NCBI GenBank assembly: GCA_027622005.1
Contig: JAQBZH010000026.1
Span: 1 to 33,674, forward strand
Source of the DNA: Bacteroidota bacterium
Lineage (GTDB): Bacteria > Bacteroidota > Rhodothermia > Rhodothermales > UBA10348
Length of the DNA stretch: 33,674 bases
Direction: 5' to 3'
The position numbers and the translations under genes are program-made. The notes under the pieces were generated by a model. That model saw only the letters and a list, made by a program, of their open reading frames with translations. It made no database searches and was not told the DNA's origin. Each line of letters starts with the position of its first letter. The stretch's first letter is position 1. Below, piece after piece: positions 22,121 through 30,706 of the stretch.

Positions 22121-23781
22121 CCGTTCACCATCGGTAAATCTACGCCGCGTTCGTTGGCCGTTTCGATGGCCACATCATACCCCGCATCGGCATGGCGCAT
22201 AACGCCTGTGCCCGGGTCGTTGGTCAGCACCCGTTGGAGGCGACGGTCAGCGGATTCCGTTCCGTCGGCCACGCAAACCATGCCCGAGTGTATCGAATAC
22301 CCGATTCCAACCCCACCACCGTGGTGAAGGGAAACCCAACTCGCCCCGGACGCCGTATTCAGCAGCGCATTGAGCAACGGCCAGTCAGCTATGGCATCCG
22401 AGCCGTCCTTCATGCTTTCTGTTTCCCGATTCGGGGATGCCACGGAGCCACTATCCAGGTGATCTCGTCCGATCACAATGGGCGCCGTTACCTTGCCCTT
22501 TTTGACCAACCAATTAAATTTTAGCCCCATTTCGGCCCGTTCCCCATATTCCAGCCAACAAATTCGGGCTGGTAATCCCTGAAAATGAACCTGCTTGCGG
22601 GCTTTGTGAATCCACCGAGCTAGAGCTTCCTTTTGTGGAAACGTCTCCAGAACGGCATCGTCAGTAACAGCGATGTCCGCCGGATCTCCCGAAAGAGCTG
22701 CCCACCGAAAAGGTCCCGAGCCCCTACAAAACAAAGGCCGAATAAATTCGGGCACAAACCCGGGAATCGTAAACGCCTCGGTCATTCCTCGGTGGTCCGC
22801 TACTTGTCCGCGCAGATTGTTGCCGTAGTCGAATACCACCGCACCGAATTGCTTTAAGTCCAACATCGCCTGAATATGGGCTTGCATGGCGTCCAAAACA
22901 GCGGCCTTGTAACCCGCTGGATCGTTGGTTCTAAAGAATTCGGCGGTGTCCGTCGTGTATCCTACAGGTAAATACCCCAATTCCAGGTCGTGGGCCGAGG
23001 TTTGATCTGTAACAATATCAGGTACGATTCCGCGTCGAACCAATTCGGGCAGGACTTCTGCAATGTTGCCGAGAAGCCCGACCGAGAGGGCGTCACCTTT
23101 TGCTCTCGCCACAAAAAGGAGGTCGAGCGCAGAGTCAAGATCTTCGCTCATAACGTCGCAGTATCCGGTCTCGACTCGCCTTTGAATTCTGGTCGGGTCG
23201 ACTTCAACGCAAAGACAGGTTCCACCGTTCATAGTCGCGGCCAGTGGCTGCGCGCCACCCATGCCCCCCAAACCGGCGGTCACAACCAATCGCCCGGCTA
23301 GCGTACCTCCAAAATATTGGTTAGCGCATTCGGCAAACGTTTCGTAGGTCCCTTGTAGGATGCCTTGAGTTCCGATGTAAATCCACGATCCAGCCGTCAT
23401 CTGGCCGTACATGGTCAATCCGAGCGCTTCCAGGCGCCTGAATTCATCCCAATTGCCCCAGCGAGGGACTAAATGGGAATTCGCTATCAACACGCGTGGC
23501 GCTTCGTCATGAGTTCTGAATACTCCGACGGGTTTTCCAGACTGAACCAGCAACGTCTCATCGTTTTCTAAACGCCTGAGAGTTTCAACAATCCTATGAT
23601 AGCTGGGCCAATCGCGAGCGGCTTTACCGCTGCCCCCATACACAATCAGATCTTCAGGGCGCTCTGCGACGGCCGGATCCAGATTGTTCATGAGCATCCG
23701 CATGGCCGCTTCCTGGTGCCATCCTTTGCAGGAAATGGTCGACCCTCTGGGTGCTCGAATAGCTGTTTGAATCAGCGACAT
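22117..23781 (-). CDS. hutU: Urocanate hydratase
   Basis: HutU converts urocanate to imidazolone-propanoate with tightly bound NAD+, the second step of histidine degradation. At 554 residues it has the normal length. Visible family segments are [18 protein letters not shown], the NAD-binding [21 protein letters not shown], and [16 protein letters not shown], which carries the conserved active-site cysteine. [17 protein letters not shown] is also present. It is the first of the three hut genes, overlapping hutH by four bases, and follows yceH by 42 bases. Confidence 0.96.
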   Translation of the reverse strand: MSLIQTAIRAPRGSTISCKGWHQEAAMRMLMNNLDPAVAERPEDLIVYGGSGKAARDWPSYHRIVETLRRLENDETLLVQSGKPVGVFRTHDEAPRVLIANSHLVPRWGNWDEFRRLEALGLTMYGQMTAGSWIYIGTQGILQGTYETFAECANQYFGGTLAGRLVVTAGLGGMGGAQPLAATMNGGTCLCVEVDPTRIQRRVETGYCDVMSEDLDSALDLLFVARAKGDALSVGLLGNIAEVLPELVRRGIVPDIVTDQTSAHDLELGYLPVGYTTDTAEFFRTNDPAGYKAAVLDAMQAHIQAMLDLKQFGAVVFDYGNNLRGQVADHRGMTEAFTIPGFVPEFIRPLFCRGSGPFRWAALSGDPADIAVTDDAVLETFPQKEALARWIHKARKQVHFQGLPARICWLEYGERAEMGLKFNWLVKKGKVTAPIVIGRDHLDSGSVASPNRETESMKDGSDAIADWPLLNALLNTASGASWVSLHHGGGVGIGYSIHSGMVCVADGTESADRRLQRVLTNDPGTGVMRHADAGYDVAIETANERGVDLPMVNG

Positions 23782-23823
23782 AAATGTTTAGGCCATCAAA
23801 GATGATATTAATTTTAGCAAGGA

Positions 23824-24489
23824 CTACTCAAATTGGCGCCGAAACGCCTCAAATTTTTCTTCAAGTTCGGAAAGTCTGGATCGAATGTTTTCGAGCTCTT
23901 CGTTTAAATGCATTTTTGCACTGTCACCGAACCCCGAGCCGCCACCCGATGCGAGGCCCTCGGAAGCGGCGGCGGTATAAGCTTCAAGCGCATCTTGCCC
24001 TTCCAGCAGATGGCCGAATCGCTCGCCTTTTTGACCGGGTAAACGTCCAACGGAAACGACCAACGGTTCCTCAACTGATGCCAGAACGTCGAGGTGAGCG
24101 GCGACCTGTTCCATGGTGTCAAAAGTGGCCATCCGAGCAGTATGTGTTCGAAGCTCACCAACCGTCTGCGGTCCGCGGAGCATCAAGCTGGCAAGAATGG
24201 CCAATTGCTCCCGACCCAAATTCCAGTGTTGAGCCGCTGCGTGGCGAAATTTCTCGGTTCGGCTTCCAGCCACGGCTGCGTGTCCGACCAACCGATGACG
24301 CCCAAGTTCGTCGAGATTTTCCCGAATCTGGAATTCGCCGTATTCGACAACTGGATGTCGATTGGATTTTTGATTACACCCATTGGCCAACGCATTGAGC
24401 GTCATCGGGTAGTATTCGGGTGTACTAAGTTCCTTCTCAATCAAAACCCCCAAGACTCGTACGGCCTCAGGGCTTAAGTTTTTTTCCAT
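23824..24489 (-). CDS. YceH/DUF480 winged-helix protein
   Basis: The 221-residue product matches the YceH family (DUF480), proteins with two winged-helix domains and no firmly established function. The family start LSPEAVRVLGVLIEKELSTPEYYPMTLNAL and the motif CNQKSNRHPVVEY are clear. RGPQTVGELRTHTARM is the second winged-helix part. A low-complexity Ala/Gly linker and a Glu/Arg-rich coiled-coil tail (about residues 195-221) follow. It lies directly upstream of hutU in the same direction, so it may be co-transcribed. Whether it regulates the hut genes is unknown; DNA binding is only inferred from the fold. Confidence 0.9.
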   Translation of the reverse strand: MEKNLSPEAVRVLGVLIEKELSTPEYYPMTLNALANGCNQKSNRHPVVEYGEFQIRENLDELGRHRLVGHAAVAGSRTEKFRHAAAQHWNLGREQLAILASLMLRGPQTVGELRTHTARMATFDTMEQVAAHLDVLASVEEPLVVSVGRLPGQKGERFGHLLEGQDALEAYTAAASEGLASGGGSGFGDSAKMHLNEELENIRSRLSELEEKFEAFRRQFE

Positions 24490-24589
24490 GTTCTTTGCCT
24501 AGATCGAGGTCGCAAACCAATTAAAAAGACGAATCCTGAACAATTATTACCGGGCAGGACATAGAAGAAACGACAGATCTGCTCCCGGA

Positions 24590-25810
24590 TCAAATTCCTG
24601 AAGCGATCAGCAACTCAATGTCGCGATGGGGCATCCCAAACATCATAGCCAAGCTTTTTTTGGTTAAATGCTTTCGATATGTGTAAGTACCGTTTCGCAG
24701 ACCTACATCCGTCCATAAAGCGTCGTTTACCGAACTTGCATCGCCAATTTTGATAACATAAGGTACCAACACATTGGTCAAAGCATACGTCGCTGTTCGG
24801 GCCGCGTTCGAAGGCATATTCGGCACAGCGTAATGAATAACCCCGTGACGACGAAAGGTTGGTTTGGAGTGGGTCGTGGCCTGACTCGTCTCGACACAAC
24901 CGCCTTGGTCAATAACGGTATCAACAATAACAGATCCAGCCCGCATGGATGCCACCATGTCTTCTGTAACAATTATGGTTGCTTTTTGTCCGGCCTTCAA
25001 CATCGCTCCGATTACGACATCGGCAGTGAGTAGAGCTTGGGAAACGTATTGTTCGGTAGCCATGGCTGTGGTAATGCCCCGCCCGAGGTAGTGCTCAATC
25101 TGCCTAAGCGCACCTAAGTCGTTGTCCAGCACGATAACATGGGCGCCAAAGCCCAGTGCCGTTTTTGCTGCCCATTCTCCGACTACACCAGCGCCTAAAA
25201 TGACCACATTGGTCGGAGGCACGCCCGAAATCCCCCCCAGCATCACCCCTTTGCCTCCTTCGGCGCTTTCGAGCAATCGGGCCGCGGTTTGAACGGCCAT
25301 CGTACCCATAATTTCATGCATCATCCGGACAATGGGAAGGGTCCCGTCTGAGTCCCGGATAAATTCAAAGCCGATTCCGGTTACCCCTAATTCCATCAAC
25401 CGTTTTAAAAAGGTTGGAGACGTTACTCCCAGATGCAACGCCGAAATCAACACCTGTTTTTCGTGCATTAGACCGACTTCTAACTCCGTCGGTGGACCCA
25501 CTTTTACGATTAAATCGCTATTCAAATACAATTCGGAGTCGGTTGAAGCGATCGCCGAACCCGCGTCGGCATATTCAGCATCGGTAAAGTGAGCTCCTTC
25601 CCCCGCACCTTTTCCTACAACCACTTCGTGCCCGTTAGCCACGAGAACAGCTACTCCTGCAGGAGAAATGGACACTCTTCTTTCTTCGTTCGAACGCTCT
25701 TTTGGAATGCCAATTTTGATGGAATTACCCTTGGTCTCCACCACCTTTTGCCTCTCCTTTGAGAGAATACCGTGCTCAAGCCCCAATCCATGTAGTGAAG
25801 GTACTTCCAT
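24590..25810 (-). CDS. ald: Alanine dehydrogenase
   Basis: This is an NAD-dependent enzyme interconverting L-alanine with pyruvate and ammonia. The 406-residue product carries the KIGIPKERSNEERRVSISPAGV start at about residue 31, SALHLGVTSP, and the Rossmann motif GAGVVGEWAAKTALGFGAHVIVLD. VIVDTVIDQGGCVETSQATTH and YAVPNMPSNAARTATYALTN are also present. About 30 extra N-terminal residues precede the catalytic domain (GLGLEHGILSKERQKVVE). A comparable extension is, as I recall, common in Bacteroidota alanine dehydrogenases, so the ATG at 25810 is credible. It lies 100 bases upstream of yceH and 108 bases downstream of the RNA methyltransferase. Confidence 0.93.
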   Translation of the reverse strand: MEVPSLHGLGLEHGILSKERQKVVETKGNSIKIGIPKERSNEERRVSISPAGVAVLVANGHEVVVGKGAGEGAHFTDAEYADAGSAIASTDSELYLNSDLIVKVGPPTELEVGLMHEKQVLISALHLGVTSPTFLKRLMELGVTGIGFEFIRDSDGTLPIVRMMHEIMGTMAVQTAARLLESAEGGKGVMLGGISGVPPTNVVILGAGVVGEWAAKTALGFGAHVIVLDNDLGALRQIEHYLGRGITTAMATEQYVSQALLTADVVIGAMLKAGQKATIIVTEDMVASMRAGSVIVDTVIDQGGCVETSQATTHSKPTFRRHGVIHYAVPNMPSNAARTATYALTNVLVPYVIKIGDASSVNDALWTDVGLRNGTYTYRKHLTKKSLAMMFGMPHRDIELLIASGI

Positions 25811-25918
25811 GAGAACGCGCCCAATTCCTGATGAGAAGACAATTTGCGAAAGCCGGTCGGCTTTATAGCTAAGATCAATGAATATACGATCTTATACGAA
25901 TGGTTTCCACGCCTTAAG

Positions 25919-26689
25919 TCAATTCCAATGTGACATAATGATGCTTCCAGCCACGGCGGCGTTGAGCGACTCTACAGCGCGTGATTGATCCTCTCCCGGT
26001 ACCGAAACGGTTCCTTTGACCAGGGATCGTACTTCTTCGGAAACTCCGTTTGCCTCGCTTCCGATCACCATCATGGAATGAGCACCTGGTTTCCATTCCT
26101 TTATAGACACCCCGTTCATATCCGCTATGCGGACATCAACACCCGCCCGAATATTCGTAGTCAAAAACCCGGGTAGATATTCAACCTGTTCCAAAACCAC
26201 ATCCCAAAGCCCACCCATGGTGGCGCGAACGGTTTTAGGGGCGAAAAAATCGGCCGTTCCTGGACCCGAAACCACCGCTTCAATGCCAAACCAGGCAGCT
26301 GATCGAATCAACGTGCCTACATTTCCCGGATCTTGAACCCCATCGAGTACGAGCACGCGGCGCATACACGAGATACAAAGGGTTGTTGGCTCAGGTAGGC
26401 GCGCAACCGCTAAAATTCCCGAAGGAGAAGATGTGTCCGATAACTTAGCCATCACCCGATCCGAAATCATCGTAATAGCGCCAATCTGACCCTTCAAGGC
26501 CTTCTTCAACCGAATGTCCGCCATAATATCGGCGGTCGCGAGGATTTCAAACAGCGGAGCTTCAGCTAAAAGCGCAGATTCCACACTTCTGAGCCCTTCC
26601 ACGATATAGGATTGATGCTCATCGCGTCCCTTTTTTCGCTTCAAAGACACGATTTCCTTGATTCGTCGTTCTGTGATTTCGGAATTCAT
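25919..26689 (-). CDS. SpoU/TrmH-family RNA 2'-O-methyltransferase
   Basis: This is a SPOUT-superfamily enzyme that methylates ribose 2'-OH in rRNA or tRNA using S-adenosylmethionine. The 256-residue product has an N-terminal substrate-binding domain (RIKEIVSLKRKKGRDEHQSYIVEG). The three SpoU motifs follow: LDGVQDPGNVGTLIRSAAWFG, MMVIGSEANGVS, and SLNAAVAGSIIMSHW. The target base cannot be told from sequence. It is divergent from glutamate dehydrogenase, with roughly 200 bases between their likely starts. Confidence 0.92.
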   Translation of the reverse strand: MNSEITERRIKEIVSLKRKKGRDEHQSYIVEGLRSVESALLAEAPLFEILATADIMADIRLKKALKGQIGAITMISDRVMAKLSDTSSPSGILAVARLPEPTTLCISCMRRVLVLDGVQDPGNVGTLIRSAAWFGIEAVVSGPGTADFFAPKTVRATMGGLWDVVLEQVEYLPGFLTTNIRAGVDVRIADMNGVSIKEWKPGAHSMMVIGSEANGVSEEVRSLVKGTVSVPGEDQSRAVESLNAAVAGSIIMSHWN

Positions 26690-26895
26690 AGCGCCCTGGG
26701 CCTGATTAGGATGCGAAAAGTGAAGAATGGAATAGAATGAGGTTGGGGGTCACGGGATTAAGCTACGGCAGCAGTACCTTTGTGCGAAACGGAATCGATG
26801 GCTTCGGCTATGTTTCCAATGAATCATTTTATCAGTTACCAAACAGTGCCTTGGCTTTTGGAAGCGCTTTTCCTGCCAGGGACCCAATATTTGCG

Positions 26896-28200
26896 ATGCA
26901 ATTCAACGATCCATACAAGAAAGCCGTCTACCACGAACCGGCCCCTTTGTCAAACGAAGATAACCCGTTTGAGGCGATGGTCGAGCGCTTCGACGGGGCT
27001 GCTAAAATCCTGGATTTGAATCCAGGTTTTTACGAGTACCTCGTTACTCCGGCCCGCATTCACATTACCGCTATTCCGGTTATGATGGACACGGGTTTGA
27101 TCAAAATGTTTGAAGGTTACCGCGTTATCCATAGCGATATCTTAGGCCCATCTAAAGGCGGCATTCGCTATGCGCCAGACGTGAATCTGAACGAAGTCAA
27201 GGCTTTGGCTGCGTGGATGACCTGGAAGTGTGCCATCGTCAATGTGCCGTTTGGTGGCGCAAAAGGGGGCGTTGTTTGTAACCCGAAAGACCTTAGTCCG
27301 GGCGAATTGGAGCGTTTAACGCGTCGCTATACGGCTAACCTAGCGGATGTGTTTGGACCGGATAAGGACATCCCAGCGCCGGATATGAACACTAACGAAC
27401 AGATCATGGCGTGGATTCTGGATACCTACTCTATGCGCATCAAGCGGACCGAACCTGCTGTGGTTACTGGAAAACCGATTCTACTTGGCGGCTCCGAAGG
27501 ACGGCGCGAGGCCACGGGTCGCGGCGTTATGACCGTAACATTGGCCGCTATGGAGCGCCTGGGCATGCGCGCGTCAACGAGTACTGTTTCCGTCCAGGGT
27601 TTTGGAAACGTAGGTTCTGTCGCAGCCGATCTATTGTCGCAACAAGGTTGCACGATTGTAGCCGTATCTGACGTTTCGGGTGGATACTACAACAAGAAAG
27701 GACTGGATATTCATGCCATGATTGAGTATTCCAAAACGCACGGAAATAGCCTGGAAGGTTATCCAGACGCCGATCCGATTTCGAATGAAGACCTTTTGAC
27801 TCTGGACGTCGACGTGTTGGCCCCATGCGCCAAGGAAGATCAAATCTCTTCCCGAAATGCGGAGAAAATCAAAGCAAAAATTATTGTGGAAGGCGCAAAC
27901 GGACCAACCACAGCAAAGGCCGACGCGATGTTGAAGGCGAACGGATGCGCCGTGATTCCAGACATTTTGGCCAATGCCGGGGGCGTCACGGTATCCTACT
28001 TTGAGTGGGTGCAGGACCGTCAGGGATATTTCTGGACGTTGGACCGCGTAAATCGTCGTTTAGACCGGATGATGCGGTCGGCTTTTGATTCAGTTTATGA
28101 CAAAGCCCAGGAGCACGATACGACGCTTCGCATTGGCGCCTACGTGCTTGCGATTAAAAAAGTGGCCGATGCTTTGCGTTTACGCGGCATTTATGCCTAA
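26896..28200 (+). CDS. gdhA: Glutamate dehydrogenase
   Basis: This hexameric NAD(P)-dependent enzyme interconverts L-glutamate with 2-oxoglutarate and ammonia. From ATG 26896 the product has 434 residues, the usual length, beginning MQFNDPYKKA and then NPFEAMVERFDGAAKIL. The catalytic lysine region is PFGGAKGGVVCNP; DIPAPDMNTNEQIMAW, the Rossmann motif QGFGNVGSVA and VEGANGPTT are also present. The frame is open to an ATG at 26737, but those 53 residues are unlike the family and fill most of the divergent promoter gap, so I rejected them. It completes histidine catabolism by deaminating the glutamate product. Cofactor preference is not assigned. A strong hairpin follows 36 bases after the stop. 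Confidence 0.93.
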   Translation: MQFNDPYKKAVYHEPAPLSNEDNPFEAMVERFDGAAKILDLNPGFYEYLVTPARIHITAIPVMMDTGLIKMFEGYRVIHSDILGPSKGGIRYAPDVNLNEVKALAAWMTWKCAIVNVPFGGAKGGVVCNPKDLSPGELERLTRRYTANLADVFGPDKDIPAPDMNTNEQIMAWILDTYSMRIKRTEPAVVTGKPILLGGSEGRREATGRGVMTVTLAAMERLGMRASTSTVSVQGFGNVGSVAADLLSQQGCTIVAVSDVSGGYYNKKGLDIHAMIEYSKTHGNSLEGYPDADPISNEDLLTLDVDVLAPCAKEDQISSRNAEKIKAKIIVEGANGPTTAKADAMLKANGCAVIPDILANAGGVTVSYFEWVQDRQGYFWTLDRVNRRLDRMMRSAFDSVYDKAQEHDTTLRIGAYVLAIKKVADALRLRGIYA

Positions 28201-28236
28201 AGGCAGCTTAAAAGCTGGCAATATCGACTTTGTAGA

Positions 28237-28269
28237 CAACCGGCCTTTCTATTTTAGAAAGGCCGGTTG
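28237..28269 (+). terminator. Strong 15-bp hairpin after glutamate dehydrogenase
   Basis: A perfect 15-bp stem (28237-28251 with 28255-28269, core CCGGCCTTTCTA) closes a TTT loop 36 bases after the gdhA stop. No long T-run follows on the plus strand. It most likely ends or stabilises the gdhA transcript. Confidence 0.75.
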
Positions 28270-28326
28270 ATCTTCGCTTCGATTGGTCGCATCTTGGGAT
28301 CCTTAGATAATTGTTCAGAATCCCGT

Positions 28327-28935
28327 ATGGCCGTATTACTAAAATTGGGGTGCACCGGGTGGTTCCTCCTGTTCATAACGGCCGGAAGTTCACCCGCATT
28401 CTCTCAGATCTCGCACCGTAACGCCCTGGTAAACATCGCGTTATCGTGTTTTACACCCGTTTTATCAGGGTCTTCAGCGATTCAAATTCAGGCTTCGGAC
28501 CGATCGGACATCATTTCTCCAGGGGTTGAACAGGGCTTACTATCCCGAGGATTTACGATCTCAACGGAATCAGGCAAGGCTAAGCTCGTTTACGACGTTG
28601 AACTGGCGCAGGTTGTCTTGGAAAATGCTGCCCAAAATCAATTGACTCGTCGGGTCACCCTAGGATTGAATTACCAAGTGTTGGGTTCGGGTGATGGCGA
28701 GGAAACGCTAAGTACCGTGTTAAATTCCGGTACGTGCTCCGATTCTACCACCGATCTTATCGAACGAGAAATGGCCTCAAAGCTCGCCTACGACGGCTTT
28801 TCAGTCACGAATCCCGCCATCCCACCAAAAAAAGGGATCACCCGATATATACAGCCTCTTATTTTGATAGCGGCCTCTGCGGTCGGTACGTACTTGTTTT
28901 TTAATTTGCGTAGCCGGCGGGCGGATAGTAGATAA
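28327..28935 (+). CDS. Unassigned exported protein with C-terminal membrane helix
   Basis: I do not recognise a family. From ATG 28327 the 202-residue product has a signal-like N-terminus (LLKLGCTGWFLLFITAG, then SSPAFSQ). A middle domain of about 130 residues mixes predicted beta strands (SDIISPGVEQGLLSRGFTIS, AKLVYDVELAQVVLE, RRVTLGLNYQVL). One C-terminal transmembrane helix (PLILIAASAVGTYLFFN) ends in a basic tail, RSRR. This gives a periplasmic domain held in the inner membrane. The stop overlaps the start of the Ig-like lipoprotein gene by one base (TAATG), so the two are probably made together. A TTG at 28267 was rejected because it lies in the terminator hairpin. Confidence 0.75.
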   Translation: MAVLLKLGCTGWFLLFITAGSSPAFSQISHRNALVNIALSCFTPVLSGSSAIQIQASDRSDIISPGVEQGLLSRGFTISTESGKAKLVYDVELAQVVLENAAQNQLTRRVTLGLNYQVLGSGDGEETLSTVLNSGTCSDSTTDLIEREMASKLAYDGFSVTNPAIPPKKGITRYIQPLILIAASAVGTYLFFNLRSRRADSR

Positions 28936-30650
28936 TGAAAAAATATTTCTTGTTTGTGCTATGTAGTTTGCCGCTTGCGTGTGCCGTTCCGGTACCACCT
29001 ACCGGTGGTCCGCCCGACCAAAAACCTCCAACCGTCCTGGAGACCATCCCAGCAAACGGGATGACGCATTTTACGGGTCGGGATATCGAGTTTGTGTTCG
29101 ATGAGCCAGTCGATTTACGCTCATTTACATCGGCTTTTTCCATTTCACCCGATGTAAGTGGAACGCCAATCATATCCGGATCAGGCCGCCGGATTCGGGT
29201 CCGATTGCCTGAGGACCCCCGCCCCGAAACCACCTACATCATTTCCCTCGAAACCACACTCCGGGACGTCCACAACGTCGTTTTGGAGCGTCCTATTACC
29301 CTCGCTTTTTCAACGGGAGCGGTCATTGACGCGGCAAAAATGTCAGGTTTGGTGGTCAAATACCTCGATGGAACCCCGCTTTCAGCAATCGATGTGTTCG
29401 CCTATGCCGCTGACGATTCGACGTCACTCAGTCTACCACCTCTTTATCGGACGCAAACAGGCAAATCGGGCGAATTCCGTTTCGAGCACGTGGCAGCCCG
29501 CGATTACTTTGTAGTGGCGGTATCCGACCGAAACCGGAATAGAAAACGGGATGTCGGCGAAGCCATCGGAATTTCGCCCGTTCATTATTTGACCGCTGAC
29601 ACGCTTGGCACCGCTCCAACCCAGCCTTGGATTATGGCCAACTTTGACACAGAGCCCCTCGTGCTGGAAAGGGTAAGAGCTGTTTCCACCCAAGATCTCG
29701 AACTTCGTTTTTCGAAGCCATTGGATGTGAATGTCAATGTATCTACTCCGTTCAGTACGGTAAACGGAACCAATTTGGCTGTTTATGACTCTTTGGACGT
29801 CAAAGTCTCCGACCTCGAAGTCTATTTTAAAGAGACCAAATCCCGCGTCCTTTTTGCCCGATCATCCGTCCTGACTCCCGGATCTTACCGCGTGAAAGGC
29901 ACCGTGGCCGTTGCTGATTCCAGTCAAAATGCAGCTTCCCAAATCGCTTCGTCTTTCGTCGTGGCCAGTAACACACCCGCGGCAATTGGACCCGCCTTTT
30001 CCAGGTGGATGCCGGATTCCTCAGTCGTAACGACGGCGCTACCAAGAACCATTTGGCCAACCGAAGTCTTTGGGTTTCGAACGGATCGGCCGGTGGCGGA
30101 CGCCCGGTATTCGGCTACCCTTCGCGACACGTCCGGAACGACCCTCACCGTCCACTTCTCCAAAGAGGACGCCACGTTTTTCGTATTTGATAAAACCACC
30201 GATTTCTCTTTCAATCAGCCCTTTTTTCTCGACATCAATCAAAAAGATTTCGGAGGATTGGACTCCTTGGTTACCGGATTTTTTCAGTTTGCAACCGATC
30301 GTCAGCTGGGATCACTCTCCTTTGTTGCGAAGACGGAGCCAGACAGGTCTTCGCGCAACCTGATTGTCGAGGGATTTGATGCTTCAAACAAATCGGTATT
30401 GCTGTTCAAAAACGTCATTTCAGGAGGGAATCACGTTGTAATAGACAAACTCCCGGGTGGCAAAAGACTCTTTTTGCGGGTGATATGGAGCTCGAAAACT
30501 CGATGGTTTCCCGGTCAATTGAGCCCTTGGCTCCCGGCGGACCCCTTAACGTGGATTGACGTAAAGGAACCTATTCGAGCTCGTTGGGAAACGGCGCTTC
30601 CGGACACCGTCTCGTTTGATCAGCGCCCACGACCTTCAGAGCGAAAGTAA
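28935..30650 (+). CDS. Ig-like domain lipoprotein (SbsA-type Ig)
   Basis: The 571-residue product starts with a lipoprotein signal ending in the lipobox PLAC (Cys16). The mature start reads PPTGGPPDQKPPTV. An SbsA-like Ig domain follows at about residues 31-130 (ETIPANGMTHFTGRDIEFVFDEPVD, then TTYIISLETTLRDVHN, then LAFSTG). This layout is common in Bacteroidota outer-membrane lipoproteins. Next is a carboxypeptidase-regulatory-like beta domain (about 135-205), with SGLVVKYLDGTPLSAIDVFAY and SGEFRFEHVAARDYFVVAV. The remaining 350 residues are beta-rich and unassigned. It is coupled to the small membrane protein upstream. A structural or surface-assembly role is inference. Confidence 0.85.
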   Translation: MKKYFLFVLCSLPLACAVPVPPTGGPPDQKPPTVLETIPANGMTHFTGRDIEFVFDEPVDLRSFTSAFSISPDVSGTPIISGSGRRIRVRLPEDPRPETTYIISLETTLRDVHNVVLERPITLAFSTGAVIDAAKMSGLVVKYLDGTPLSAIDVFAYAADDSTSLSLPPLYRTQTGKSGEFRFEHVAARDYFVVAVSDRNRNRKRDVGEAIGISPVHYLTADTLGTAPTQPWIMANFDTEPLVLERVRAVSTQDLELRFSKPLDVNVNVSTPFSTVNGTNLAVYDSLDVKVSDLEVYFKETKSRVLFARSSVLTPGSYRVKGTVAVADSSQNAASQIASSFVVASNTPAAIGPAFSRWMPDSSVVTTALPRTIWPTEVFGFRTDRPVADARYSATLRDTSGTTLTVHFSKEDATFFVFDKTTDFSFNQPFFLDINQKDFGGLDSLVTGFFQFATDRQLGSLSFVAKTEPDRSSRNLIVEGFDASNKSVLLFKNVISGGNHVVIDKLPGGKRLFLRVIWSSKTRWFPGQLSPWLPADPLTWIDVKEPIRARWETALPDTVSFDQRPRPSERK

Positions 30651-30706
30651 TCCTCCGTTGATGTTTTTCGAAACCGTTTGGGAATTGAAGCGCAAATAAT
30701 GGTTTG

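Noticed and set aside
23784-24398. 204-codon plus-strand frame opposite yceH
   Set aside because: The minus strand encodes a clear DUF480 protein, so this is an antisense shadow.
25849-25864. Small hairpin AAAGCC-GGTC-GGCTTT between the RNA methyltransferase and alanine dehydrogenase genes
   Set aside because: The stem is only 6 bp with no T-run, too weak to call a terminator.
26770-26816. Bacteroidota-type promoter for glutamate dehydrogenase (TTTG and TATGTTTC boxes)
   Set aside because: The two boxes are about 26 bases apart, too far for the consensus spacing.
26737-26895. 53 extra residues at the N-terminus of glutamate dehydrogenase
   Set aside because: They do not resemble the family and would occupy the divergent promoter region; ATG 26896 fits the normal start.
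28267-28326. TTG start for the unassigned exported protein
   Set aside because: It lies in the 3' arm of the terminator hairpin; ATG 28327 begins the signal-like segment.
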